DNA of 64,000 nucleotides from Metallosphaera cuprina Ar-4 (GTDB taxonomy: Archaea; Thermoproteota; Thermoprotei_A; Sulfolobales; Sulfolobaceae), in contig NC_015435.1 of assembly GCF_000204925.1 (NCBI RefSeq), forward strand, positions 1,505,160-1,569,159, in the 5' to 3' direction. Shown here piece after piece: positions 17,698 through 27,071 of the stretch. A model generated the notes under the pieces. It ran no database searches. It was not told where the DNA came from and saw nothing but the letters and a program-made list of their open reading frames with translations. Made by a program: the position numbers and the translations under genes. Position 1 is the stretch's first letter. Every line of letters begins with the position of its first letter.

Positions 17698-19329
17698 TCA
17701 AACCTCATAATCTAACCCCATGAAGTATCCCCTTGATATGGATTGTCCAATCGACGGTTGATCTCTCAAGAACTCCCTAAACTCTATCTTTCCCTTACCT
17801 TCCTTAACTACCTTAATGCCCTTGCTTTCGTAAACCTTCTCTAGAAGATACCTCCTTGTTCTATCCAAACCAGATAAGCTCCTTTCAGTGATCGATACTG
17901 AATTATTTTCGATCCACTTAAAGGCGTAATCTTGATAAGCGTACAAGTTCGAGTCTATCAAGATATCGCTCCCCTTTATATCCTTGAATGTTGGTTGAGT
18001 TCTCTCAGGGACCGCCCACAACCCTTCCTTTTTGTTTCCCTTAGTGTTAAGTTGAATCGTTACCTTAAGTTTGCTTAGTTCACGTTCGTAGAACTCTAAC
18101 AAAGAAAGGAACTCCTTCTTCCATGGGTCAATTAACCAGTTGAGCTGTCCCCCTAACTTATCGCTCTGTTCCAGAAGAGTCACTCTAAATCCCCTCTTTG
18201 CTAAAACTCTGGAGGCTTCTAATCCCATGAGCCCTCCACCGATCACTATCACATCTCCAGATCCTGGCTTAGAGGAGAGTGTTTCCCATCCGAGCTCAGG
18301 GTTCACGTCGCATCTCACCTCCCTACTGGCGAAGCCTCTACATAGTTGATTACATCTAATGCAAAACCTGATCGGATCCCCCGATAGGCTCTTCGGCAAC
18401 CACTCGGGATCGGCCAGGAGCTGCCTCCCTAGAACAACCGCGTCAGCTAGTTCCAAGACCTGTTCAGCCTCATCAAGGGTTGTAACAGAACCGGCCAACA
18501 TCATTGGAACCTTAGGTCTTCGCACGTGCCTTGCGTACTCTAAAAACGCTGGTTTACTCCAATAGATAGGCATCGATGCACCTAATGGGCCGTCCCTTCC
18601 TGCTGATAAGTGAACGTAATCTAATTGACTCTCCACCCTAGAAATGATCTTAGAAACCAGCTCTGGATTCAAGCCCGTGTCATCAAACTCAGTTACACTC
18701 ACCCTAAGACCTACTGGAATAGACACGCGAGATCTGATCTCTTTGAGTAGGTCCTCAAGGAAGAGGACTCCGTCTTTATACCTGTCCTCTCTTCTGTTAG
18801 TCGCTGGCGAAAGGAACTGAGCAACTAGGTAACCGTGAGCTCCATGAATTTCGATACCGTCGAATCCTGCGCGTTCAGCTCTCTCCCCAGCCTTAACGAA
18901 GTCGTTTATTACTCTCTGTATGTCATCCTCTGTCATCTCCCTAACAGGGTCCATTAGCTGGATTGGTGAAGGTGCTATCGGATCGTTTCCCCATATGACG
19001 CTTCTTCTAGTTTTCCTACCTACGTGAACTAACTGAACAAAAACCTTTGAACCCCTCCCGTGTATTGCGTCTGTTAGCCTGAAGAACTTAGGAACGAGTT
19101 CATCATCGTAGAGACCTAACTCGTTTGGAGAACCTCTCGCATCCCTTTTATTAACGTAGGTGTACTCAGTTATGATAAGACCTGCTGACCTAGTCCTCCT
19201 TGAAAGGTACGCTATGTGCTCTTCAGTGGGGTAACCTTGGGGAGTCCCGAGGTTGGATATCATAGGGGAGAGGACAACCCTGTTCCTTACCTCAACGTCT
19301 CTAATCCGGAAAGGTTCTAGGATCCTCAT
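17698..19329 (-). CDS. Old Yellow Enzyme-type flavin oxidoreductase (2,4-dienoyl-CoA reductase-like), shortened C-terminus
   Basis: About 543 residues. The first 330 form an OYE-type TIM barrel: '[19 protein letters not shown]', '[13 protein letters not shown]', '[20 protein letters not shown]' and 'RREDRYKDG'. A four-cysteine [4Fe-4S] motif follows (CIRCNQLC...C), then a dinucleotide-binding start '[21 protein letters not shown]' and 'LGGQLN'. Full 2,4-dienoyl-CoA reductases have about 650 residues and a second nucleotide-binding domain; here that part is missing or degenerate. Start: a TATA-like CTTTAAG at 19353-19360 is 27 nt from the ATG at 19329, so I prefer it to the ATG at 19344. Confidence 0.85.
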   Translation of the reverse strand: MRILEPFRIRDVEVRNRVVLSPMISNLGTPQGYPTEEHIAYLSRRTRSAGLIITEYTYVNKRDARGSPNELGLYDDELVPKFFRLTDAIHGRGSKVFVQLVHVGRKTRRSVIWGNDPIAPSPIQLMDPVREMTEDDIQRVINDFVKAGERAERAGFDGIEIHGAHGYLVAQFLSPATNRREDRYKDGVLFLEDLLKEIRSRVSIPVGLRVSVTEFDDTGLNPELVSKIISRVESQLDYVHLSAGRDGPLGASMPIYWSKPAFLEYARHVRRPKVPMMLAGSVTTLDEAEQVLELADAVVLGRQLLADPEWLPKSLSGDPIRFCIRCNQLCRGFASREVRCDVNPELGWETLSSKPGSGDVIVIGGGLMGLEASRVLAKRGFRVTLLEQSDKLGGQLNWLIDPWKKEFLSLLEFYERELSKLKVTIQLNTKGNKKEGLWAVPERTQPTFKDIKGSDILIDSNLYAYQDYAFKWIENNSVSITERSLSGLDRTRRYLLEKVYESKGIKVVKEGKGKIEFREFLRDQPSIGQSISRGYFMGLDYEV

Positions 19330-19440
19330 AGAACTACATGTCATAACATCGCCTTTAAGTTTTTCATGATTCGAAGGTGTTCTCTAAAATTGGTAGATAA
19401 GTATAAAAAAGTTTAAAATTTAAAATATTTTAAAACTATT

Positions 19441-19758
19441 ATGAGAGTTAAATCAGTCAACGTTGAGAGGAACAAAATAGAGTTCTGTTACAATCAGGTT
19501 TCAGTGACCATTCAGCTGCTTGACAACGAATTGAGGATAGCCGAAGAGGTAACCTATGAGGTGGCTACCGGGCAAGTATTTTCTATTATGCAAATAGTGC
19601 TTAAACAGGGAAAGGTTTTCCTAATCTCGCCTTTCGGGGAAAACGTAATAAGCGATCCAGAAAACATTATTGATGGTCTGAAAGATATCGTAGAGATGAT
19701 TAAGTGGAGGCATAAGTCTCTGTATCTGAAATTTGTCAACTTCTTAAGTGACTATTAG
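19441..19758 (+). CDS. Hypothetical small beta-rich protein
   Basis: A 105-residue protein that I do not recognise. It has an N-terminal run of beta-strands with one cysteine (residue 17), a central strand pair (about 42-62), and a C-terminal helical part ('IIDGLKDIVEMIKWRH'). There is no membrane segment or signal peptide. The upstream region (19395-19435) is very AT-rich and contains TATA-like boxes. It converges on another small unknown gene eight bases away. A soluble regulator or sensor is possible, but there is no evidence for this. Confidence 0.55.
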   Translation: MRVKSVNVERNKIEFCYNQVSVTIQLLDNELRIAEEVTYEVATGQVFSIMQIVLKQGKVFLISPFGENVISDPENIIDGLKDIVEMIKWRHKSLYLKFVNFLSDY

Positions 19759-19766
19759 GTGATGCG

Positions 19767-20057
19767 CTAGAGTCCTTTAGCGATCTCCATAGTGTTTCCC
19801 TCCATATCCTCAAACACTAACGTCCCGTCCTCCTTAATTATCACATATCCTGGTTTACCACCACACTTGTAAGGAAAGGCGAGAAGACCGTTCGTTTTTA
19901 GCGCTGATACGGAATAGACGGGCATTAGCGAATCGTCCATGTTTAGCGCCACGCAGCTGGGAATGAACTTAAAAAGGGCGTTTAGGATCTCATTGAGGAG
20001 CGACTCATACTCATCGCCTAATTCTCTCATTCTTCTAGCTTTTTGAGTTAAACTCAT
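19767..20057 (-). CDS. Hypothetical small protein
   Basis: A 96-residue protein of unknown function. The N-terminal 40 residues are an amphipathic helix ('MRELGDEYESLLNEILNALF'), followed by a beta-rich part with 'LLAFPYKCGGKPGYVIIKED', possibly a roadblock- or profilin-like alpha/beta fold. Two cysteines (about 35 and 84) are not in a metal motif. A TATA-like element at about 20078-20086 suits the ATG at 20057. Further upstream is a short palindrome at 20099-20115. Confidence 0.55.
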   Translation of the reverse strand: MSLTQKARRMRELGDEYESLLNEILNALFKFIPSCVALNMDDSLMPVYSVSALKTNGLLAFPYKCGGKPGYVIIKEDGTLVFEDMEGNTMEIAKGL

Positions 20058-20098
20058 AAACTGATATTAATTCTATGGTTTTTAAGATTGTAGATTAA

Positions 20099-20115
20099 GA
20101 GCTGATCATGAGCTC
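20099..20115. promoter_or_regulatory. Candidate operator GAGCT-N7-AGCTC
   Basis: A 5+7+5 inverted repeat whose centre, TGATCA, is also palindromic, just upstream of the TATA-like element for the gene ending at 19767. The rest of 20058-20284 holds a weak 6-bp hairpin (20126-20151) and the promoter of the MFS gene. Confidence 0.25.
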
Positions 20116-20284
20116 CTAAGTAATGTGAGGAAAGGTTCATTGTTCTCCTCATGCTACAATCGTCGATCTTAGAACTAATAACATGGTTAAACAATGAATA
20201 CAATTCTCCTGAACCCTTGATGAACTCAAAATTTTCTGTTCTACTCTATCAACGTTTATTATTGCGTAGCTTAATTAACAAATA

Positions 20285-21568
20285 ATGAGTAGACCTTCTT
20301 TCAAAACCCTATCTTCATCAAAGAGGGCCATTAGACTACTTCCGGTTCTCTTCTATCTTTATATTGTAAATTTCCTGGATAGGGTTAACATCTCCTATGC
20401 CATATCTGCAGGTATGTTTAGAGACCTAGGTGTACCTAAAGATAGCGCGGATTTGATAGCCTCTGTAGCCTCAAGTCTCTTCTTTGTAGCTTATGCAATA
20501 CCCCAAGTCTTCTCCAATTTAGGAATAAACAGGTTAGGAGTGAGGAGAGTATTTTCGATTGCGTTCGGTGCTTGGGGGATCATTACCATACTGACAGGGT
20601 TCGTACAGAGCGTACCTGAGATTTACGCTCTTAGATTCGCCCTTGGACTAGCCGAGTCTCCCTTTTACGCGGGGGTTATCTTCTACCTTAGTGTTTGGTT
20701 TCTAAAGGACGAGAGAGGATTCGCGAATAGCCTTTTCAACGCAGCTATACCAGTTTCAGGAATAATCGGAGGTCTGATTGCCGGATCCTTTTTCTCAATA
20801 TATGGTGACGATCCTGGATGGAGATATCTGTTCATTTTTGAGGGAGTTTTAGCCCTGATCTCCATAGCCATAATTTGGTTCCTCTTAACCGATTTCCCAA
20901 AAGAAGCTAAGTGGTTAACACAAGGCGAAAAGGAGGAGTTCATACACAAAATGAACGTGGAGATGGAGGAGAAAAGGAAGTTGGTAAGACACGCCTCGTG
21001 GACGAAAGCGTTAAGGGATAGGGACGTTCTAATGCTAGCTCTTGTTTACTTCCTAGGGGTTACTTCCCTCTATGGTTACACTATTTGGCTGCCTTCAATA
21101 ATTAAGAGCTTCGGCGTGTCAGCCTCTACAGCAAGCTACCTTTCCGTGATCCCGTACGTTATAGCATCAATTTCGTTAATCTTCATTTCTAGATACTCTG
21201 ACGTAGTTGGTGTAAGGAAGTTAATCGCTTTATCTATTTTCTTAATAGCCGGCATAGGTTTGGCTATCAGCGCAGCCACATTAAGCTCTCCTGCATTGTC
21301 TTTCCTGTTCTTCACTATAGCGGCTATTGGTATATACAGTTTCATCCCAGTTTTCTGGACAATTCCTACAGAATTCCTTAGCGAGGACTCAGCCGCTGCC
21401 TCAATAGGGCTTATTAACGCTTTGGGAAACCTGGGAGGAATAGCTGGCCCGATAATAGTTGGATACTTAGAGAGTCTCACCGGGGTGTTTACATCAGGCG
21501 TGTACTCTCTGGCTCTGTTTGACGTGTTGGCTGCCATTATCGTCCTAACGATAAGGAAAAGTAGATAG
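20285..21568 (+). CDS. MFS transporter, anion:cation symporter (ACS) type
   Basis: A 427-residue permease with 12 helices. The N-terminus '[20 protein letters not shown]' and the stretch '[20 protein letters not shown]' are signatures of the ACS branch (hexuronate, tartrate, phthalate and similar organic anions). The cytoplasmic central loop spans about 200-235. It is followed, 96 nt downstream on the same strand, by an acyl-CoA synthetase gene, suggesting that it may import the acid which that enzyme activates. A TATA-like sequence at about 20253-20260 suits leaderless transcription. Confidence 0.88.
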   Translation: MSRPSFKTLSSSKRAIRLLPVLFYLYIVNFLDRVNISYAISAGMFRDLGVPKDSADLIASVASSLFFVAYAIPQVFSNLGINRLGVRRVFSIAFGAWGIITILTGFVQSVPEIYALRFALGLAESPFYAGVIFYLSVWFLKDERGFANSLFNAAIPVSGIIGGLIAGSFFSIYGDDPGWRYLFIFEGVLALISIAIIWFLLTDFPKEAKWLTQGEKEEFIHKMNVEMEEKRKLVRHASWTKALRDRDVLMLALVYFLGVTSLYGYTIWLPSIIKSFGVSASTASYLSVIPYVIASISLIFISRYSDVVGVRKLIALSIFLIAGIGLAISAATLSSPALSFLFFTIAAIGIYSFIPVFWTIPTEFLSEDSAAASIGLINALGNLGGIAGPIIVGYLESLTGVFTSGVYSLALFDVLAAIIVLTIRKSR

Positions 21569-21610
21569 GTATTTCAATAAAAAATTTTTTATATTAAAAA
21601 TGTTAACGGT

Positions 21611-21629
21611 TTGTTATCTCAAATAACAA
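21611..21629. promoter_or_regulatory. Inverted repeat TTGTTAT-N5-ATAACAA
   Basis: A 7-bp perfect inverted repeat just upstream of a TATA-like box (about 21634-21641) of the acyl-CoA synthetase gene. The position suits a regulator site; a weak terminator for the MFS gene is the alternative. Confidence 0.35.
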
Positions 21630-21664
21630 TTTAGAATAAATAGGAGTTTTTTCAAAGATAATGT

Positions 21665-23353
21665 ATGATTCAAGATTTCTTCAAGAAGCTAGTCAAAGCG
21701 CAAAAGGACCTCAATAGGGAGAAAATAGAGGAAATAGTTAATGAGCTTCATAAATTGAACGTATATAGGTTCAACTGGGTAAGAGACGTCTTTGAGCAAA
21801 CTCATGTTAAAGAGAGGGCTTCAAAAACTGCGCTCGTGTGGAGGGACATGGACAGTAAGGACGAAAGTAGGCTGACCTACTATGAGATGGACGTTTTAGC
21901 GAACAAAGTCCTTAACACGTTTAGAAAACATGGGCTTAATAAAGGTAGCGTGATTTATCTAATGACAAAAGTTCACCCTATGCACTGGGCCGTGTTTTTG
22001 GCCGTTATTAAAGGTGGTCTTGTATTGGTGCCAAGCGCCACTAATTTAACCGTATCTGAGCTTAAATACAGGTTCTCCGATCTCAAGCCAGATGCTGTAG
22101 TTGCCGACTCATTAAGAGCTCCCGTTTTGGAGCAAGCGTTAGGCTCGCTGCCCGTAAAGAAGTTCCTAATCGATGATAAAAAATGGGGTTGGAACGCTTT
22201 TGAGGAGGAGTCCACTAACGCCGAACCTACCGATACGTATAAGGACGACGTTGTCTTAAATTACTTCACTTCTGGTACCACAGGGATGCCCAAGCGAGTC
22301 CTACATACGGCGACCTCGTACCCATTAGGCTCTATAACGACCGCCTCTTTCATGGGGATCAATGAGGAGGACGTTCATCTTAACCTAAGTGCTACGGGTT
22401 GGGCTAAGTTCGCATGGAGCTCATTTTTCTCTCCTCTTTTAGTGGGCGCTACTGTAGCTGCGATAAACTACGAAGGTAAATTGGACCCAAAGAGGTATCT
22501 TACAGAGGTAGAGGACTTAAGGGTTTCTAGCTTTTGCGCACCTCCCACAGCGTGGAGACAATTCATAGGGCTAGAACTAGGAGCTTACAAGTTGGATAGA
22601 TTGAGATCTATTGTGAGCGCAGGCGAGCCTCTTAACCCTGAGGTGATTAAACTATGGAAGGAAAAATTTGGTGTAATCATTAGGGACTTTTACGGTCAAA
22701 CAGAGACTACCGCTATCATAGGGAATTTCCCTTTCCTTAAGATTAAGCCTGGTTCAATGGGTATACCTCATCCTTTGTATGATGTGGTGTTATTAGATGA
22801 AAATGGAGTAGCTATAACTAAGCCACATGAAACCGGTTACATTGCTATAAAACTTAATCCTAGACCCATAGGATTGTTCTTAGGATATTCGGATCAAAGC
22901 AAAAATCAAGAGGTATTTAAGGGAGGATACTACTATACAGGAGACAAGGCCTACATGGATGAGGATGGCTACTTCTTCTTTGTAGGTCGTGGTGACGACG
23001 TGATAAAAACCTCAGACTACAGAGTTGGCCCGTTTGAAGTTGAGAGTGCTCTTTTAGAGCATCCTGCAGTTGTGGAGGCAGCTGTCGTAGGGGTTCCAGA
23101 TCCTATCAGATGGCAGTTAGTTAAGGCTTTCGTTGTAATAAGAAAGGAGTACGCTCCTAGCAGAGAATTGGCGGAGGAGATCAGAGAGAAAGCAAGGGTT
23201 GTTCTATCACCCTACAAGGTTCCTAGAATCATTGAGTTCGTTGATGAATTACCCAAGACAATAAGCGGTAAAATTAGACGTATTGAACTAAGAAAGTTAG
23301 AAGAGGAGAGGAGAAAAAGAGGAGAGAAGCCTAAGAACGAGTTCTCGTTTTAG
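21665..23353 (+). CDS. AMP-forming acyl-CoA synthetase (medium-chain/acetyl type)
   Basis: A 562-residue ANL-superfamily enzyme. It carries the P-loop-like 'YFTSGTTGMPKRVLH', the acyl-adenylate motif 'RDFYGQTETT', 'GDKAYMDEDGYFFFVGRGDD' at the hinge and the C-terminal lysine motif 'PKTISGKIRRIELRK'. Such enzymes activate carboxylic acids to acyl-CoA via an acyl-AMP. The layout with a long N-terminal extension resembles acetyl/propionyl- and medium-chain synthetases of Sulfolobales, which include the 3-hydroxypropionate and 4-hydroxybutyrate activating enzymes; substrate cannot be decided here. It follows an organic-anion transporter. Confidence 0.9.
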   Translation: MIQDFFKKLVKAQKDLNREKIEEIVNELHKLNVYRFNWVRDVFEQTHVKERASKTALVWRDMDSKDESRLTYYEMDVLANKVLNTFRKHGLNKGSVIYLMTKVHPMHWAVFLAVIKGGLVLVPSATNLTVSELKYRFSDLKPDAVVADSLRAPVLEQALGSLPVKKFLIDDKKWGWNAFEEESTNAEPTDTYKDDVVLNYFTSGTTGMPKRVLHTATSYPLGSITTASFMGINEEDVHLNLSATGWAKFAWSSFFSPLLVGATVAAINYEGKLDPKRYLTEVEDLRVSSFCAPPTAWRQFIGLELGAYKLDRLRSIVSAGEPLNPEVIKLWKEKFGVIIRDFYGQTETTAIIGNFPFLKIKPGSMGIPHPLYDVVLLDENGVAITKPHETGYIAIKLNPRPIGLFLGYSDQSKNQEVFKGGYYYTGDKAYMDEDGYFFFVGRGDDVIKTSDYRVGPFEVESALLEHPAVVEAAVVGVPDPIRWQLVKAFVVIRKEYAPSRELAEEIREKARVVLSPYKVPRIIEFVDELPKTISGKIRRIELRKLEEERRKRGEKPKNEFSF

Positions 23354-23423
23354 CCTACAACGTCATGGGCAGAATTGCTTCATGATGTCAGACGAAGTCT
23401 ATATTTACGACTCTTAGGCTTTC

Positions 23424-24185
23424 TTATTTTCCGACTTCCTTTCTCTCTATTGCCTTCACTATTGGCTTCAAGTTTTCCAACTCCGGTAATTCTTCAATAT
23501 TCCCTTCAAATTGAAAGAGACTCTCATAGAACGGAACAGTTAAAACGGTATCAAATCTAGCCGACTCCTTCTCAAACTCTTTGGGTATTACATAGTTGTC
23601 AGGGACCATGTTTATTATCAGAGATCTACCTAAGACCCTAAGGTTTTTAGCCCACTTACCCCAAAGGTAATCATCATATTCCGATAACGTAATTAAGTTC
23701 ACTTGAAGCGAATCCGAAACATAGATCCAATAGGACTTGGCTTCTGGATACTTCGATAGATATAGCCCGATTTCAAGACTTATCTCAACCTCGTTGGGCT
23801 CTATCATGCTCATATTGTCATAAATAACGTGATCGTGAGGAGTAGACAACACTTCCTCATATTTTTCTTTAACCCTCTTAGCTATATCTTGCCTTGAGAA
23901 GAGATGAACGTCCTTGGTTAATCTAGGTCCGTCACCGTAAAACTTCAGAACGTAAAGAGTTCCCTTCCTAACGTTTATTTTTGTGAAGTATTGGCTCTCT
24001 TCGTTATCAATTACGCTAGCCAACAGACCTTTCCCCTTTATACCTGCTAACCAGGAAATGTAACCTGTCATATCTCTGTCAATTATAAGTATCTTCATTC
24101 CTAGGCTTAGCAAGATCTTCGCGATGAGCAAACCGATCGTAGATTTCCCTATTCCTCCCTTGGCCCCCAAGATAACTATTCTCAT
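23424..24185 (-). CDS. ParA/MinD-like ATPase
   Basis: About 253 residues with a deviant Walker A motif 'KGGIGKST' near the N-terminus and 'ILIIDRDMTG' as the A' region of the ParA/MinD family. The middle is less typical: the usual switch II 'D.pp' appears as 'HVIYDNMSMIEP'. These ATPases dimerise on ATP and partition DNA, position complexes or insert metal clusters. No ParB-like or CbiA-type partner lies next to it, so the role is unclear. I start at the ATG at 24185 (MRIVILGAKGG), since a TATA-like box at about 24211-24220 fits; an upstream start at 24200 is less likely. Confidence 0.8.
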   Translation of the reverse strand: MRIVILGAKGGIGKSTIGLLIAKILLSLGMKILIIDRDMTGYISWLAGIKGKGLLASVIDNEESQYFTKINVRKGTLYVLKFYGDGPRLTKDVHLFSRQDIAKRVKEKYEEVLSTPHDHVIYDNMSMIEPNEVEISLEIGLYLSKYPEAKSYWIYVSDSLQVNLITLSEYDDYLWGKWAKNLRVLGRSLIINMVPDNYVIPKEFEKESARFDTVLTVPFYESLFQFEGNIEELPELENLKPIVKAIERKEVGK

Positions 24186-24458
24186 ATAATAATTTTTCAA
24201 CAGTCTTGGTTAAATTATTTTCTAAGCTTAGTGATATATAAAAATCACTTTTTTATGAATTTATTATAATATGCATGTTTTCCCCATATGTTGATCCTCC
24301 AAGAATCTTCTAAAACTGGCATAACGGGAATCAGGACCCCTTGTCCTCCTTTAGCTTAACGTTAGCCCTCAAAGTTTACTGAAAGGATGAGCATAATACT
24401 CTGCATACATACTGCAATAATGATAGATTTCATTATCTACATCCGCAGGTTATATGCT
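24186..24458. other. Intergenic region between divergent ATPase and tldD genes
   Basis: Contains an AT-rich promoter zone next to the ATPase gene and an inverted repeat AGTGAT-N8-ATCACT (24230-24249) enclosing a TATA-like core. The segment nearest tldD is open in frame with tldD from 24387, so a longer N-terminus is possible, but it is not family-like. No RNA gene is visible. Confidence 0.4.
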
Positions 24459-25835
24459 ATGGGCAAAACAGATGATCTAGAGGAGATAGCAAGAAGGTTT
24501 CCATTCAAATACGTTGAGGTAAGACACCAGGAGATAAGGTCCAGAGTCATTTCGCTTATGAACGGCGAGCTGCTAGGAGTCTATGAGGAAGTGGAGAGAG
24601 GATACGCAGTTAGATACTTTAACCAGGGTCTGTTCTTCGTTTCATCACAGGAAGCTGATAAGTTGACTCCCAGTCCTGAAAGAATAGAGGGATGGTCTAA
24701 AGATCTGTTGGATGTTCAACCAGTGAGTGGAAACTACGAAGTTCAAGAGAGGGAGCCACTAGACTCAATGGGAGTGGAAGAGAAGATATCTCTCCTCAAG
24801 GACATATCAAAAGAGGTGTTATCGCAGAAGATCTCATCTAAGTTGCAAAACATGGTTTTAACTTATGCGGAGAGCGTCGAGTCCAAGGAAGTCCTGGTGA
24901 ATGGAGCGAGAGTGGTGGGAAGGATACCTAGGGTACAAGTAACTTACAACATCGTTATGTCAGGAAATGGAAGGACTATAACAGCGTGGCACGAAATTGG
25001 AGGTAGTGGTGGGATAGAGCAGATAAAGGAACTTAGGGTCACGGAACATCTAACCGAGAGAGTGAAGGCCTTGGATCATGTGCTACAGAAGGGCAAGGGC
25101 ATTAGCCCCGGTAAGAGAGACGTCGTGTTGAGCCCTATTCTGAGTGGAATTATGGCCCACGAATCTGTGGGTCATCCTTTTGAAGCTGACAGAGTAATGG
25201 GAAGAGAGTTCGCTCAGGCAGGCTCTAGCTACTTAAGCTATCTGAGTTTAAAGCAGATCGGAAATCCAGCGGTTAATGTGGCTGACGATCCTACAATTCA
25301 GGGAGGTATGGGCTATTACTTGATAGACGATGAAGGGGTGAGGGCCAGGCGGAAGCTACTAATTAAAGGCGGAGAAGTTAACGAACTTCTCCAAAACAGG
25401 TTCACATCGAGAAAGAGTAACCTTCCCAGTAACGGCTCGAGCAGAGCCTCATCATTCGATAGGGAGCCTCTCATAAGGATGTCAAACACCTTTTTCGTTC
25501 CGGGAGACATGAACTTCCGTGAACTCATAGAGGACGTAAAGGAAGGGATCTATCTTAAGACTTATATGGAGTGGAATATCGATGACATGAGGATGGGTCA
25601 AAGGTACATAGGCTTGGAGGCATTTCAGATCAAGAACGGTGAAATTGGAGATCCCGTTCTATATCCTGTACTTGAGGGTAAGACCACAGAGTTCTTGATG
25701 GCGATAGATGCGGTTGATGATTCTTTTGAGCTCTTTCCTGGTACTTGCGGTAAAGGAGATCCAGACCAGGGAATTCCGGTGTCTATGGGAGGGCCTAACA
25801 TGCGGTTAAGAAACGTTATGATAAAGGTGATATGA
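24459..25835 (+). CDS. tldD: TldD-like metalloprotease subunit
   Basis: About 458 residues of the TldD/PmbA (peptidase U62) family. The zinc motif H234-ESVG-H239 in 'MAHESVGHPFEADRV' identifies the catalytic TldD subunit; 'LIDDEGVRARRKLLIKGG' and the C-terminal 'GTCGKGDPDQGIPVSMGGP' are also family landmarks. With TldE it forms a heterodimer that degrades unfolded or modified peptides inside a closed chamber. I start at the ATG at 24459 (MGKTDDLEE), as the 24 preceding in-frame residues are hydrophobic and not family-like. The partner gene begins directly after the stop codon. Confidence 0.88.
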   Translation: MGKTDDLEEIARRFPFKYVEVRHQEIRSRVISLMNGELLGVYEEVERGYAVRYFNQGLFFVSSQEADKLTPSPERIEGWSKDLLDVQPVSGNYEVQEREPLDSMGVEEKISLLKDISKEVLSQKISSKLQNMVLTYAESVESKEVLVNGARVVGRIPRVQVTYNIVMSGNGRTITAWHEIGGSGGIEQIKELRVTEHLTERVKALDHVLQKGKGISPGKRDVVLSPILSGIMAHESVGHPFEADRVMGREFAQAGSSYLSYLSLKQIGNPAVNVADDPTIQGGMGYYLIDDEGVRARRKLLIKGGEVNELLQNRFTSRKSNLPSNGSSRASSFDREPLIRMSNTFFVPGDMNFRELIEDVKEGIYLKTYMEWNIDDMRMGQRYIGLEAFQIKNGEIGDPVLYPVLEGKTTEFLMAIDAVDDSFELFPGTCGKGDPDQGIPVSMGGPNMRLRNVMIKVI

Positions 25836-27068
25836 ATGGAGCAAAGCAGATTAAAGCCCTATGCTATCCAAGAGATCTCAAGTCAAACTCTGATAATTAA
25901 GGTGGTCGAGAGTAAGATAGAAACGATTCAGAGACTTCATGATAGAAGCTATAACGTCCTTTTGAGAAAGGGCAACAAGTTCATCATTAGTAGGGTAACT
26001 TCATTAGACGAAGTCAATACGTTCAATCTTATAGATGAACTTCCTGAATCAAGGATCGTTCCTACGTTAGCAGAGAGATCTGGAGATTACGAGTTCTCCA
26101 AGGTGGATAACGGTATTGTGAAGCTGATCGAAGACTCGTCTATACTGCTCCCTATAATTCACTCACGTTATCCTCTTTACGGCACAGTAACGGCCACCCT
26201 GATAACGAAGACTTTGGAAACCACTTATGGTTTTAAAGGTAAGGAGAAGAGGACATGGTTCCAAGGATATTTCAGAGCTAAAAACGGTAATTACTCGGGC
26301 CAATGGGCTTTCGCCTCTTCGGTTTATGATGAAAGGAAGGTGAGACAGGCAATAGAGAGGGCTGAGGATTACGCTTCAATAACAGGAAACGCTGAGATAA
26401 ATGACGGTAACTATGACGTTGTCCTTTCTCCATTGGTTATGGCAAACTTAATGGCCAGCGTTGCTTACTCGGCCTCAGGGTACAGTATCCTCACTGGAAA
26501 TAGTTTCCTGTCCTCGAAGAAGGTTGGAGAAGACGTGGGTAGCGAGAAGTTCTCACTGATAGATAACCCCAAAAACGATGAACTGAACTCCTGGGAATTC
26601 GATGATGAGGCGGTGCCAACTAGAAGGACAGTCGTTATTGACAAAGGTAAATACGTCAGCCCTATTCTAAATATAGAAGTAGGAAGGGCCCTTAACATGG
26701 AGACAACAGGTAATGCGGGTTGGGTCTACCCCAGACCTTGGACATTAGAGGTTCCTCAGGGCGAGACCTCAGAGTCCTCCTTGCTAGATGGTAATGTAAT
26801 ATTATTCAACAATAACTGGTACACTAGGTTTCAGAATAGAGCTGAAGGGCAGTTCTCGACAGTAGGAAGAGACGCAGTCACGTTAATAAAAAACGGAAAA
26901 CCTGTTGGAGTTGTTGGAAGAGTTAGAATAGCAGACAAACTTGGTAACATAATCTCTAACGTTCAGGCACTCTCAAAGGAAAGGTATAGCATAGCTTGGT
27001 GGGATGCACCTTTACCGGGGATCTATCCGTTCGCACTTGTTTCTAACGTTCGCGTATCTAAGGCCTGA
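25836..27068 (+). CDS. tldE: TldE/PmbA-like non-catalytic partner
   Basis: A 410-residue TldD/PmbA-family protein without an HExxxH motif, which marks it as the TldE/PmbA partner. Recognisable parts are 'YDVVLSPLVMANLMASVAYS', 'FSLIDNPKNDELNSWEFDDE', 'AVPTRRTVVIDKG' and 'NNWYTRFQNRAEGQFS'. Its ATG follows the tldD TGA directly (TGAATG), so the two are translationally coupled. Known pairs process modified peptides and clear small protein fragments; no ribosomal peptide cluster is visible nearby, so a housekeeping role is more likely. Confidence 0.88.
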   Translation: MEQSRLKPYAIQEISSQTLIIKVVESKIETIQRLHDRSYNVLLRKGNKFIISRVTSLDEVNTFNLIDELPESRIVPTLAERSGDYEFSKVDNGIVKLIEDSSILLPIIHSRYPLYGTVTATLITKTLETTYGFKGKEKRTWFQGYFRAKNGNYSGQWAFASSVYDERKVRQAIERAEDYASITGNAEINDGNYDVVLSPLVMANLMASVAYSASGYSILTGNSFLSSKKVGEDVGSEKFSLIDNPKNDELNSWEFDDEAVPTRRTVVIDKGKYVSPILNIEVGRALNMETTGNAGWVYPRPWTLEVPQGETSESSLLDGNVILFNNNWYTRFQNRAEGQFSTVGRDAVTLIKNGKPVGVVGRVRIADKLGNIISNVQALSKERYSIAWWDAPLPGIYPFALVSNVRVSKA

Positions 27069-27071
27069 ACG

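Noticed and set aside
20058-20284. Small RNA or C/D box RNA between the unknown gene and the MFS gene
   Set aside because: Only a weak 6-bp hairpin and a short palindrome are visible; no C/D box pair with guide spacing was found.
23375-23560. Plus-strand 61-codon ORF after the acyl-CoA synthetase
   Set aside because: Mostly antisense to the 3' end of the ParA/MinD-like gene, without a promoter, SD site or family-like sequence.
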